From positions 459,100-523,099 of the forward strand of contig VYZI01000207.1 of the NCBI GenBank assembly GCA_013397695.1: a stretch of 64,000 bases of DNA, in the 5' to 3' direction. Shown piece by piece: positions 23,645 through 37,100 of the stretch (position 1 is its first letter; each line of letters begins with the position of its first letter). The notes below the pieces were generated by a model, which saw only the letters and a program-made list of their open reading frames with translations, was not told the DNA's origin and made no database searches. Source of the stretch: Centropus unirufus (Eukaryota > Chordata > Aves > Cuculiformes > Centropidae). The position numbers and the translations under genes were made by a program.

Positions 23645-26600
23645 TAAAGAAAGTCAAATTTTCTGTAATGTTCTGTTAACAGCAGTGCCATCAAAAACTC
23701 TGATTAGTGATTTTCCATACAGTTAACATCTATTAGTTCTAATAAAGAAATTCTTGCAAAAATTCACGAGAAGTACTGTTCTTACCCTCTAAGGTTACCT
23801 GCAGATGCTTAACTAAAAGGGGGGCACTGAAACAGCTGCCCACTATATAGCTGTGGGTGCATGTCTGAAATACTCCATCAGTTAAATTTCTCAAAGAACA
23901 CAATGTTCTTTAGGAATCATTTCTGAACTTCACATCAGCAGTTTAAAATATTGCAAGAGGACTTTCCAAAGCCCCCCTTGGAAGCTGCACTGGGTTAGCA
24001 CAGAGCAGTTTTGTAAAGCTCTCCATAAGCACTTCGAGTCATTCTGCCCACTTACCTGCAGGTGTTTGGACATACTGTACTTTGTACGTATGCAAGCACT
24101 GTAAGGTTATCAGGTTCAGTTTGATTGTGGCTAGATATTTATTTTGTAAAACTGAGTTCATGAGGAGAAAGAACAGGGAGAAAAATGAAATGGGATTGAG
24201 AAACAGGAAGGCAGGAAGATTGGGAAAAAAACAAAGGTGTGGTAGCTACGTGAAGGAGCAAAAATGAGACAGAGAAAAAATACAATATTAATCAACAAAT
24301 AGTATTTATATCAAGTTTGTAACAGCCCAACCAGCCTTAGCCTCAAGAGACATGCCTGATCTTATACAAATGTTATGATACTGCAAAAAATTTTAAATTT
24401 TAATTACATCTTCTTACTGCTTGTGCGTGTGAACTTAGAGCATCACTGGAAAAGGACTGAGAGTGTAACAAGTGGCTGTCCTTTGCCAGCAAGATAGCTG
24501 CAATTCGGTTCCAAAATAGGATTATAGTTTAGTTTAGGTCCTTGCAATGAAATCAAGGTGCTGCAGGTCTTTTCAGTGGCCTGACAGGCTGAGTACCTGA
24601 CATTTCAGAAAGAAAAGTGAACTTTTTGTCCCTTCTAGCAAGGTAAGCTGAGGATATACACATGGAACAGAAAGCTTACTGTGAAGATGAGATGAGGGAG
24701 GATTTTTAGTAATGTGCGGTGATGAGTCACTGCAACTTCTATTAATATAATTGGCACATATGTAAATAAATTCACATGTGCGCCACTGAAAAGTTATCCC
24801 ATGAGGTCAGTCAGCAATAATAAACTGAGCAGAAATGCAGTTTCATAAAAACAGTGACCCATGGCATTATTTTCCAGGCATTTTAGAAAGAAAAGAAACG
24901 AAAAAACTTCATCATTTGCAGTGGAACAAATGACTGACTCAGAAATTGCCTTTCACCTCCACACAAGCATGTTTCAGGCGTTTCAGAAACAGCATTCATT
25001 TGCATGTAGTTTCATAGAAAATTTTGCTGAAGAAATTTATGCATTCTCTGATTACTTAAGGACAACATATGGGGTGTAGATACATGTCCAGGTCTGGGAA
25101 TGTAAATCAGCACAGCTCCCTGGAGATCAATACCCACTGAGGATCTGATCATGTATAACAGGAGCTGGATGAAGCCCTTTAATGTTTCAGGTAGTGTTAT
25201 GCATCAGCCCCACAATGTAGGGCTGTCTTTCTCCCCTCCTTGTAAAAGTCTGAAACCTGTTGCCTATTACGTCGTTAGCCGCCCATTCGTCGTTCAGACA
25301 CCCTTGAGTCCAACATTGTACAAGAAGAAACTTGTGTTCTCTGAACAAAAGCTGCTGCTGCTCTTAGGGTGGGACTTGCCAGACTTATGGGTTATCCTAA
25401 TAAAACTCTGGAATGTTTTAAAGGCAGCAGCATTAGAGACCACCAACTATTTTATTGTTGAAGCCTGAAAGAAAAATCTATTATACATTAGATTGACTCT
25501 GTAGCTTTTTCTTTTAGTAGGCTCCTTAGAAAGGTAGAAAGGCTGAATTTTTACAAGGGCATGAATGCGCTATTTTAGATTGCATTAGTCTGGATGTTTA
25601 CATACAACATATAACAAGCATGTGGATTGGCCCTGTCACACCTCCTTTCTAATACAGAACACAGAAGGAACAGTAAAAACAAAGAGGACCAAATCTTGCC
25701 TGTTCAGTATGGCTACTTTTACTTTTCTTGACATTTGCCTGCCCTGTCCTCAGCAGTGTAGCATGTGAGAAAATCATACTTACATAAAATATGACAAAAC
25801 ATACACACGTCCTCACAATTCTCCCATTAAAAAGATAGTAGCTAATAAACAAAGCAGTGAATTTTGTAGGTTGAAAACTGCATCACCAAAAACTGAAAAC
25901 CCAACTCAGCTCGAAATGGCTCAGTGCACAATTTGCGTTGACAAAAACGGACTGTGTCTGATGGATCTTCACTTCCCATGCCCAAGGCTGTTTAAGAAGG
26001 TACTAGGTAAGGAATTGTGTTCTCTTGAGAGGCAAACCTATACCAAGCACATAATTTTAACACTTGTCCTGCCGAAGGTAATAAAGCAGATGATGTGAAA
26101 GCAAGCCACATTCCATAATTAATGAAAGTGGCTAATGGCTCTTGTCCTGGGCATGTGGCTTTTAATTTTTGGAAATGCTGATGACAGGTTTGTTTATGAT
26201 ACCCCGAATTACTGTCAGTGATCCAAATACCTCATCTAGATTCCTAGATGGTCATGTGGTCTTACACAGCCTCCTTCACTAGCTATAACTTTTGCCATTA
26301 ATTATACCTTTGTTGATCATTATGTTAACATTTCCGTTATGAAGTGCCATCTATGGAGTTTGTGAATATATAATGCAGATTTTCAGAGGTGAGGATTTAA
26401 TTGCACGAGTGTTGTGTGCATTCTCAGAAGAGCAATGTCCAACTGCCTCTCTCAATGCAGGATGATTTATGTGATTAAGAAGATCTGAGCTCAGCCGTGA
26501 AGCTCACTGTAGCCCTGACACTTGAGCCACAGGGCCAGGTTGTCAAGCTCTCAGACAAAGAACAGTTGTTCAAAATACACTGAGGGAACCTGCATCTGTG

Positions 26601-29600
26601 CATGTGAATGTCCACCGCTGTATATGTGGTACTGTAATTTACACCTCTGAATGTGTTTGTGCTGCCCGCTGTACAGTGAAGGTTACAGGAACTGATCTGA
26701 AGGAAGGCCTACAGAGCGGGCTTCATTCCTTACTAATTTTGAAGAAAAATCCTGCTTATTTGGCTGTTTTTACATTATACTTCAAATGACAGAAAAACAG
26801 AAATTAAAGTTGTTGGATACATTTTGGCCTTATCTTAAGGCAGTTTGATTTAAATTAAAATGCGATACCTGACATGGGATTGCCTACTAAAATGTCCTAG
26901 TTTAATTACCCCTCTACATAAGAGCGTGGGGAGAACCAGACACAAAGAAATGGTGATCAAGATCTAGAGATTTAAAAATCAGCTGGAGTGCTTAGTCCAA
27001 TGTATTCCCTAATCTACCCACACATTTATTTTCTTTCTCAGACACAGACAGAATTAATTCATCCCAGGATGCAATTGTGCATCTGTTTTATGTATTTGAC
27101 TAGTCACTTCAGAAATATTTTTAACTTGTGGGGAGCATTTACAAGTGCAAGAGCAGGAAAGGTGGCAAATAACGGTGAGAGTATACATTTGCCAGACAAG
27201 AATAATGAGACATAATAACTATAGACAAAACTCTACTTCTCTATGATCTATCCTATATGTAATCCCCTGCTGGGATTCAGTGATTTCACCTGGAAAGGAT
27301 TGAGAGGTTAAAAGGATATCCGGCCTGTTAATAGAAGTTAAAGGTAGGAGACAGGTTGTCTATTTCTACATCTACAGTAGCACAATTTTCTACTGCTTGA
27401 TTTGAAGGTAAAATCAAACTGTCAGTTAAATCAGGCCAGCTGCTATTAGCTGCTCATCCAAACCAGCACATGACAATGTGAAGCAATAGATAGGAACTTA
27501 CGAGGCAGGATAAGGTCTAAATAAAGGACCCTGTTGCCTTCCAGACAACCCCCCCTCCGTTTCCTCAGGTGAACTTTTGCCTTCATTCCTACTCATGAAT
27601 TCTTAATCTCCCTACTAAAAAGCAAAGACACTGCCCTCTCTCTGACAGCAACTGGGTTTTAAATAAGTTTCTTGACTTAATTTGCCCTCACACAAATGTG
27701 AACTGAAGATCCATCTGTGTCCTGAGCCCCTGCTTCTTTCCACATTATTTAAACTGATAGGGATTTCTCTTTCCTTCTAATCTGAGGATCCCTACTGACA
27801 GGGCTGTAGATGAGGAATGGAGGCTGACCACAAAATGCTGAGAAGTGAACTACCTCCGGCTTCCTTCAAATCCTTTCCCTAGTCCCAGAGGAATGCATCC
27901 AGGAGGCCAAATGCCTCAGGAAGCAGCTGCCACACTAAATACTTCTAGCTGATCAGCCCCGAGATGTTGGGAAAGTTGAACTGGTTTGGAAAACGTTAGC
28001 GAAATTGCCTTCGAAACCAGCTGAGGAGAGAGCTGCCACTCAGCTCATGTTTCACTGGGACAAAGGAGATAAGAACCCCCCTCACAGCGCAGAGGCAAGG
28101 GGCTCTTAGGGCTTGTTACACAGAATCATATTTAGCATAAGTAAGCAAAATTGCAGTGCTTCATTGCTTTGGATTTTTTTTCCTCTCCTCTTGAGGGATG
28201 GCAGCCTATTTTGTGCAGTGCACCCAGGGGGTGCAATGTCAGGGAAGGATGTCTGCGGTCACACATTTGAGAACCACGGATTAGAGCAGTATTTAAAGCA
28301 CATCTCTCAGGTTGTGTTCAGGAGCCCAGCAAAGCTGCCTCCAAATGTGCAGAATATGTGCATGTGTTTGTGTTTATTGCAAAGGAAAAAAATCCTTAAG
28401 TGCCTTAGGGTCTTGCACTCCTGCCTATCTTTTAGTTCAGAGATCGTGGTTAGTGCAAGTGCATCTTTTGGGCTGAAAAAGGTAATAAAAACCCTTGATT
28501 CAGCATATTTATATCAAAACTCATCAACTGTAACTAGCTTATTCTCCAGTAGCCATAGTTTTGGGGCAAATAAGGTTTATCCTTTCCTCTTTTCTTGGAA
28601 TAGATGAGATAATTCAGGAGAATCGCTATAATTTTTTTGTTTTATCATGAAGTCTTGTAACAACAGTGCATCTCTGTGGTACAAAGAAACTTCAACAGAA
28701 CTTCTGGGGAGGGAAGACATGGGGAGAAGCCTGCCCAAAATTTGATTCTCCTAATTCCTGAAATGATTTAGGTTAGTGAACTATACCTGCAGTTTGGAGA
28801 GCAAGAGAACCCACTACTTTACAGTCTTGCAGGCAAGACCGACCTCTGCAGGACAAAATGAAACAAGCATAAAGAAAATTACTCTGATTGGAGCTGGGGC
28901 TTGTAGTGGTAGCAGTAGAAAGTGCTCTTCCATTTTTTGCAGGAAGTTTTTGCTCTTTCATTATATTATTGAGTCCAACTCATAGTGGATGTTTCCAGAA
29001 AGGGGCAGGTGAATTTTTTGTGTGAGCTCTGGGCCTCCTCAAAGAGGATTTTCTTTGCTCCTGCTGATGCACAGAATGGTTGTGAAGCGTAATAGACTCT
29101 TGCCACTGGTTTTATTCAGGGTGAAAAGCTCCTTGCAAGGTGGTTGTCTGGCCCTAAGGCAGTCCAAGCTTTGCTATGAAAGGCCATGTAATAGTGAAAG
29201 TCAGCCTAACACTGAGAATGGTATTAAAATGTTTCCAAGCCCTTTGGGACCAAACCCGAGATGGGCGACAAGGGGTGTGTGTGGCAGATCGGGGAGTGTT
29301 TCTCCTCCTTCATGCCGGTTCTGACTTTAAGCCTGTTCTTTTATTTTCTTTTTATTTTTTTTAAGAGTCCTGGATGAAAAAGTTGCCTTGAGTGTTTTAA
29401 TGGCTGTTCTGCTTCTTTTCCCTCTAATTACTTGCCAGTGCCAGAGTGAGTGGTTCTTGTACAGTCAGCACAGCGGATTCTTTGGAGACCTCAAAACAGT
29501 TGAATAGAAGCTAGTAAATCTAACAAGTTGAGTGATGGAAGTTGTGAAGCCCGTCTTCCTGTGCCTCTCCAGTGTGGATGCTCTGGTGTCTAATAACACC

Positions 29601-32433
29601 AGTGGTTGCACATGGGGATTCTCTGATGGCTGATAATAAGTGGGCTCATATTGTGGCTTTTCTCCTCTGAGGAGTTTCTGACTTCAGTCTCTCTATATAA
29701 GAAGTAGGAATTTGATGAATTTGAGTCATCAGCTCTGCTGTAAGGTTTGGTTGAGTTTGCCAGACATATTTAGGAGCTATACTGGGAGAGAGATTCAATA
29801 GCAAGGACTGATGAGCACATCTGTACACAAACATGTCCACACACACAGAGGTGGTGTGACCTTTTAATCTGGCCACTGAAAAAATGCAACGCCCTTCTTG
29901 CTCTGCACATGGTTTTTCTCTGAGTGTTCTTGGCACAGGCATTTACACTGCTGGCTGGTGAACTGATCACACTTAAAAATGTGTGAATGATTGGGTTTGG
30001 ATATGAGGTTTGGGTTAGTAAGTCTGCATGGCTTATCTTTTTTTTTTTTTTTTCAGCCAGAACCATTCCCTCATCTGATTTGCTGCAGGGCTGCACAAAC
30101 ACATCCTGCAGAGGCAGAAGTGGGTGGCCATGAGGGGTGGAGTGGGGGGGTACAAGTATTTTTTCTTTACACTGGCAACGCCTGCTTTAAAGGCACGCTG
30201 AACTACAGCCACAGACACCATAAGAGCACAGCCCTTCGTTCTTCAGGAAACAAAACTAAAATTATCTTTAAGAAAAGTGGTGGTGTTGATACCTAGCAAA
30301 GGAAGGATAAATATAAAACCAATGGTCAAAATGAAGATCTGGTTTTCCAGCAACCCTAATTTACACAGAGATACTTCTTTTTTGTAAGAATAATGAAGGG
30401 GACAGACAGACCAAAGAGATTTTTGCCACTACATTGAGCTCTCAAATGTAGGCCCAGGCATGAGAATTTTAACAAAAAGGTCAAATTACCCTGTAAAAAA
30501 ATATAGTAGCCATGAAGTTATGGCAAAGAATCACACCAAAAGCATTACCTAAAGATGCTTAAAACTCCATCACTCTTAAAGACCCCCAAAAGCTGGTACT
30601 AGATATTGTTCCATGGAAGAGGTACTGTTCCTGTGAATGCTTAACAACTTAACTACTGCATGTCTAGCTTGCTTTTTGTTAGATTTATGCACCCTCCTTG
30701 CTTCTTAAAATCACAAAATGGCATTACTGAAATGATATCTGAGATAAAGGTGAATTGCATGTTATTTTTCTGGATATGGGAGTGTCAGAGAAAAGTTCTG
30801 TGCTCATGCTGTGCAGGAATTGGTCATGACAATGATTCCTTATGGTCTAAATATCTGTTAATGTATCACTGTATGGTCTTTGACTACTGAAGAAAAAGAT
30901 TATTGTTGAAATGGACCTTTTGAGACCTGGTTTCTGTGTGTCAGAAAGTTCTTGGTTTTCAGATGCATTTTGCATGTGGTTCTTTCTCTTTGGCATTGGG
31001 AAACATAGCATTGATTCCTGGTTCTGTTGCAATCGACTGGTAATCTTCAGTTCTGTTCTCATTTATTACTTTTCAGAGCCGCAGCTGACAATAAAAGCAC
31101 TCTGATTATGGTTTGGATGTCATTTTTCTAGACCTCTGCAGAGTTTCAGGACTTGCATCTTGAACAGCCAGAAAGATTTTAAGTCACTGCTATTTTTTAT
31201 TGTTCACTATCCCTGTTACTGTCTGTTAGTGTCCTTATTCCTACCATGGTTGAAGCTGCACAAACCCAGAAGAGGAAGACAAGTTCTCTCCCACAAAGAG
31301 CTGATTGTTGGCACTTTGCATTATATTCTTGTTACGGCCATCAGGATCCTGCTTTTATTCTTCCAACTCTGCACTATGCTATGGGATATAGTTCAGGAAG
31401 AACTTACACTCAAAAATACTGTTTTGGGAAGAAGTGTTACTTCAAGTAGAAATATATGATGAACAATGAGCATGATGATTTCCCCTGCTGTAGACAGTAT
31501 AGCTGTGATTACTGTTGGGCAAGCTGTTAGAAATCAAGAAAACTGATAAAATCATGGTTGGGAATCATCTGAAAACTGACCACCATTTTGCTTCGTGCCA
31601 ATTGGCAAATACCTGCCATAACTAGTGCAATGGAAAACTACAGCAATGCAATATTCATAAATGCCCACATTATTACTCATATTTCTGCTTTAGCCTTTTA
31701 CTAAAAATTTAATTACGGTCTTAATTGCTCTTCTGTAGTCTATGCGCTGCAGAAATACACTGGACTTGATTAAAATGTCTTTATTTTTTGCCAAGTGATT
31801 GATTTGAAGCAGGACTTTGTCTCAATTACACCAGTGTCATTGGGCACTTCAGCTGTCTCAGTTCCCTGCTTGCTTCCAGGAGGCTTTCTTTCTTGAATAA
31901 GCTCAGTCTCTGCTCCTCAACCATCTGGCTTCCAGCTCTTGATCATTTTCATCCCAATTCGCTTCATATGCAAGACCAGATTACAGGAATTTGTTCCAGC
32001 TCCAGGTAAGCAGTAGCAGGATTTTTTTTCTCCGGGTTGCCAAAACTGCCACAGTCCATCACAGGAAACACAGCCCAGTTACACGTGGCAACCTACAGGA
32101 CCCTGAGGTACTTGTCCTGCAGCTCCTGTTTTGGTGAATCACGTGTGCAGAAACGAATATTGACCAAAGACGAGTATCTCAGGCTCTCAACAGGAAAATA
32201 AGAATGTGTCTGCAAAGTTAATCACAGAATTTCATGTTTTATTTGCTGAAAACATTAAATTTTTGCTATTTCACCACAAAGTTTGAACCAGCACTAGCTG
32301 AACGCAAGGTGTGGGTTTCATTTGTACAAAGTGAAGTGGGGAAGTGACCCCATTATAGTCCTCTGTGCTATGCTAATTTTCTGCACTCTTTTATGGTTCA
32401 TGGAGAGAGGCAAATGTAGTATGTGATTTGTCT
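23645..32433. other. Unannotated stretch with one poly-T run
   Basis: No gene was recognised. A T16 run lies at 30038-30053 and is followed by CAG, so it resembles a splice acceptor on the plus strand. The 26095-26350 segment is AT-rich and motif-dense. A 164-codon frame at 28113-28607 (+) has no recognisable domain. Its neighbourhood includes TTTGAGAACCACGG, a phrase common in decayed DNA transposons, but the element could not be identified. Confidence 0.4.
26233..26250. other. Perfect short inverted repeat (7-bp arms, 4-nt loop)
   Basis: CATCTAG and CTAGATG flank ATTC. It lies within a homeobox-motif-rich AT stretch (about 26095-26350) with several ATTA/TAAT cores. Significance is uncertain. 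Confidence 0.6.
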
Positions 32434-32560
32434 TAGAATCACAGAATTATAGAATCATTTAGACTGGAAAAGACCTTTAAGATTACTAAGTCCAATCCTT
32501 AATTTAATACTGCCAAGTTCACCACGAAACAATGTTCCTGAGCAATCTTATTGAAGATAT
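32434..32560 (-). mobile_element. CR1 LINE 3' end, short relic
   Basis: It starts AGAATCACAGAATTATAGAA, then CATTTAGACTGGAAAAGACC and a TAAGTCCAATC block. A CACCACGAAACAATGTTCC block corresponds to the usual CACTAAACCATGTCC of avian CR1 in reverse orientation. The 3' boundary within the window is fuzzy because of divergence. Confidence 0.82.
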
Positions 32561-33544
32561 CTGAAGCAATTCAGACAAACTAGCTGTGGAAATGGTCTAG
32601 TTCTTCTTTATTTTCTCCAAGGATTAAGGGAGCATAAAGAGATTATGAAGCAGACCTCTAAGTGTAAAATCCACTCTGACTCCTTAGAGAAATAAGATAT
32701 CAAAACGTCTGCAGATTTGTTGGTTATTGCAATTTTTTTCACACTGTTTAGGCTGAGCACCTAGTGTTCATGAATATCTTAGGGTGATTCTAAAAACCAG
32801 ATGTTCCAACAACCATTATTACCATTAGAGTGAGTCTGAAATACCTCCAGATTAGCTGGAGTGTGTTTTTCATCAACATGGGATACGTCTCTTTCCCTTC
32901 CTTCTAGCATGCAGGGAAGAGGAAGAGGAGCAAACCATGTCTTTTGCAATTAAAAATTTAAGTCTCCACTCTGTCAAGAGTTCCCATATGATTTTTCTGC
33001 AGTACAGTGGGATCTTATGGAATAGGGGATCTTGTTTCACTCACATCTTTTTCAAATCCAAACTACCACAATGGCAAACACTTGGTTTAAGCAATCTCCT
33101 GTGCCAATACTTGTCTCTCATTGGGAAAGGATTTTCCTCACTTGGCAGGTGAACATCTAGATTCTGTCTCACATTCCATCTTCTCAGAGCCAAGGTCTAC
33201 AGAACATGCGTTATGAAGGCAGCACTGTTAAGGCTTCGGGAGAATGAGCCAATGTTATTAAGCCTCTCCTTTTTTTCCCTTTGCAATAGTATTTTTCAGC
33301 CTGTGGTCTGTGTACCTCTGGGATTCTGTAGAATACTCCAAGAGGTCCATGAAAAACAACTAACAGAAGCAAGCAAATTGTCAGTTGGTTTAAATTCCCT
33401 GTACAAGGATACATACCTCTTTTGGAGAAAAAAAAATAGGAGGCTTGTAAATTTAAAGCTGTTGAAAACTGCAGCTCGGTAATGTTACAAGGAGTAATTT
33501 TTCTAAATGCTTGGATGCATGAAGGGTCAGAGGGTGGATTATTC

Positions 33545-33710
33545 TAGCTTGGTGGTTAGCACAATCACTCAGGCAACAGCAGTGGGCTCAATAAGCATTT
33601 AATTATTTTGTACAAGTAGAAGAGATTGAAAAGGACCTACCTCTGAATATCTTATAGTGTAGTAATTAGGGAAGTCTTTAGGAAGGTGGGAGGCTTGAAT
33701 TAGGCAGGAA
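33545..33710 (+). mobile_element. tRNA-like repeat modules, probable old SINE
   Basis: GGTGGTTAGCACAATCACTC at 33551-33570 and a second TAGTAATTAGGGAAG module at about 33659-33674, followed by GTGGGAGGCTTGAATT, resemble the 'TGGTTAGxGCACTC...GGGAGACCTGGGTTCAA' head of tRNA-derived vertebrate SINEs. Both modules point the same way and are strongly diverged. The link to the inverted module at 34.05 kb is an inference. Confidence 0.35.
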
Positions 33711-34040
33711 AAAAGGGGAAGCTTAGCACATCTGTGACAGAAGTTCCCACCTTCTCTGCTCTGGATATGTAAAAGCAACACCTTTCCACACATCTCTTTT
33801 TCTTGATCTTTTGTGCTCTGTGGGATCTGGTATATGCTTCCTTGGGTCTGAAATGTTGGAGTTATTGTACATTGGAGTGGTTGTACACATGTCCAGCAAC
33901 AAGAGACTTTGAAGGCGATAATCTAGATCCGTAGGCTGCAAGTAGCACTGCACATAGGGTGCTGTAGATCTGGTTTTGTGAGTTGGGCACCAAAAGATCC
34001 TTTGTGATTAAGACACAGGAAGTCCTTGGTAGAGAAAGGA

Positions 34041-34100
34041 TGTGAGCCTGAATTCGCCAAATATGAGGCCAGTACCTTAACCACAGGGCTGTGATGACTG
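34041..34100 (-). mobile_element. Inverted tRNA-like SINE head
   Basis: On the minus strand this reads CCTGTGGTTAAGGTACTGGC followed by a GCGAATTCAGGCTCA block. That is similar to the A-box and B-box spacing of tRNA-derived SINEs ('GTGGTTAAGGCACTGGCCT...GGTTCAAxTCC'). It faces the modules at 33.55-33.7 kb. Whether the segments form one composite element of about 550 bp or independent insertions cannot be settled by eye. Confidence 0.4.
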
Positions 34101-34109
34101 TTAACACAA

Positions 34110-37100
34110 GAGGGGCAGCAACCAGGTTAGGGGTGAACAAAAGAAACCTTTCCCCCCCTAGAAAGTTTTCAAAGGGAGCAACTAACATGGGAGTGCTACC
34201 AAGAAGCAAACTGTACCGAGGGGAGGGAAGGAGAGGACAAAGTCCTGGACTGGTTGTGCAAAGTACAGAGGTGGTGCAGAACGAAGTGTGAACTTATATT
34301 TACAAACTGTTCCATGATGTGCTCCCCGTTGGATTTCCAAATAGGGTTCAAAACATCCTAATGAGAAGCAAAGAGGGGTTCATGGTTCTGGTAGAAACAA
34401 TGTTTGGTTTAAAAAGGAAGGATCTGCTCCAAGGATGAACAGCTTCTTATTCCTCAAAAGAGCTGTAACTGAAATCAAGACAAGCTCCTACTTCCCAAGG
34501 GCTTTGGCATCCTGCTCAGTCTCCTGAGGAAACATAATTGCATTTTTACCAGAAATAAGCGTTAAGAAACATGCTTCTTATTTAGGCTGGTTCAGGTGTC
34601 CATGCCTTTTTTTGCTTCCCTGTTAGTCAACAGAATTTATGTTGACACAAGTGGGAACACAAAGTAAATATTTCAAGTGGGGATGGGAAAATCTCCTGAA
34701 GTTCATAGAATCCAAAACCATTAACCTATTTTGGGGATTTAGAAAAGAAAATGTTTACCCTCACAAACTTGTTTGGCTGGGAATTTAAATTCATTCTCTC
34801 TCCTATGCTATTTAAGGAGATTACATTTCAAAACCAAACAGATTTTCTAGGGTGCCAGTTTAAGTATCAAAGAGGGCTGACAAAAGCAAAGCAGCCATAG
34901 ATTGGTCCTATATAAAGGGTTCCTGTATGTCCTGTCCTCAGACCTCCTAATGTTGCCTCTCTTGAAAATTATTTCAGGTTACTATTTTACATTAAACATT
35001 AAATTATGTGTTATATATTATATATAGATTTAATAAGAAACACCAAGTAATTATGTTTTTTATTATATCTATTGTTTGTATTTATTTGTATTTTTTGTTT
35101 GCACTTATTATATCTATTGAAGCCTCTGTTTTATTCTCTGTTGTGTATCTGTCAACTTCTTATGCCCAGAGTTCTGTGTGTATCTTTTATTTTCTGGTGG
35201 GAGCATTTTCTAGTGGGAGGTTATGCTCTGTTTAGAAAAGATGAATCCAATAATGTGGAAAATAAAAGTCAAACCTAATTTATTTGCATTGTCAAAGAAT
35301 TTGGAAAATTTCAGACTTTAAAGTAAAGACAGCTGAGAAAGCAAATGTTTAAATATGCTAAAGCTTGGATAGCTGTGAGTTACTCTTCAAACTTACCTTT
35401 CTTGTCAATCTCATTTTGATATTTAAAACTGAGTTGATTTTGCAGGCAGGGTCTTGTGAATGTGAGTGAATAAGGTTTTTGTTTGTATTACAGTAATAAC
35501 CCAACAACTGGTATTGTCATGGAGGTTTTCTTTTTTTGAGTCATGAGGTATGAAGGGAAGAGCAGAAGTTGAGCTTTCAGTTTTGGTTTTCTGTATTCTG
35601 ACAGTTGTTATTTGATTTCTCAACATTATGGTTATTTGTTAACCCAGAAGGACTATAATGAGGGTTTAGAAGTGCAGTGAGAAGATTGGTTTGTACTGTG
35701 GTCCCTGAAAATAAATAGGGTGAAAACAATTTGGCTGCAGTATTTTAGAGAGTGGCTCGAATTGAATCTTTTTTTCATTTATTAAAGAACAGGAATATTT
35801 CTAAATCTTCTATATTTTATATCCTACACACAGCATTTTCACATTTGTTGTGGCTTGTGAGGAGTTATATTTTATTCTTTTGATATTTTTAACGTGCCAG
35901 CAGCAAGAAAGAAGGGTCAGTGATTTCTTAATGCAATCCTGAAGAGCCAGGCCTTAGTCCCATGGAAATCTGTGGATATATTCTAATTCCATTTACATGA
36001 AAAGTAGATCTGGATACTCAATAGGTCTGAGACAAAACCTCATGAAATCATTCTGAGCTTTCCCTTTGACTCCAGCTGTCTTTGGCTCACGTTCAGTGAA
36101 TGGGGAGCCGGTTGACTTGTATTTCTGACCCCAACTTATTTTTATTTTTTATGAGCCGACACCAACTGCTGCTTTGTTGTCTGAAATATACTGTCTGCCC
36201 TTGAACTTTGACATTTTCCTTCCAAGAGGATGATTTAGACTTTGTCCATGGTTTGCCAAACCAGCAGGCTACATCATACTTTTGGACTTCCCACAGACCA
36301 TGAGTAGCTGATCCCCCACCCAACCTTTGGAGAGGTACATGAAGTAAAGTGTGAAAAACATATTCAAGGACTTATAAAATTGAAGTATCGATGAACGAGG
36401 CCAGAGTCCGTGTGATTACCTTTGCTGATACGTTCAATTAACAGTCTTGTCTAGGAGAACCTGGTTTTGGTCACTCTACCTTACTTCATTTAAGTCGACA
36501 GATCTTGGTATCCAGCAGTGGGATAAACCAGATTCCTTAACTTTGTTTGTTTTGGCCTATTATGTCTCTTTATGAGGAAAATGGTCAAAGTAAAGTGCTT
36601 CCTCTGTGTATTTTGACAGGAAACAGTACTAATATGCTTTCCTTTTGTCGTATGCCTTGCTCTTTTCTCCTGGTGTTGTTTAAATATTTTCAGTCCAATG
36701 ACATATTTATTAACCCACCATTCTCTGCATGGGGTAAGACTTTGATTGGCTCCTCTGTAAAGACTCTCAGTTAAGGTGGTTTTTTCAGCGAGAGTTAATA
36801 ATATTACTACTATTCACGTAAAACTCTGACACAATCTCTTTAAAAATGGAGCACATTTATCTAAAACAGCTGGTTAAGAGAGCATGAGGGCCCAGCTAGA
36901 GTCGGCAAGGTCGGGGGTCAGGGTTAACACCAATCTCTGTGGAACTTTGAAGCTGACATTTTACAGATTATATGTGTCTCAGTGCACAGTGGGCATGGCA
37001 TATAAATTGGTCTTAGAGGCCCCTATTTGTTCTCTGCATTTTTATGAGCCCACAGAGTTGTTCTTTGAAGCAGCACACACAGAAAATAAAAACTCATTTT

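Noticed and set aside
24861..25079. 72-codon plus-strand frame after a TTATTTTCCAG tract, polar composition
   Set aside because: The acceptor-like tract is suggestive, but there is no donor, no partner exon and no recognised family.
28113..28607. 164-codon plus-strand frame
   Set aside because: No recognisable domain, no clear acceptor or promoter, and a transposon-like phrase inside. Length is within chance expectation for the window.
33295..33400. CTGTGGTCTGTGTACCTCTG...AGGTCCATGAAAAAC phrase, reminiscent of decayed hAT-type or other vertebrate repeats
   Set aside because: Too short and diverged to assign to any family by eye.
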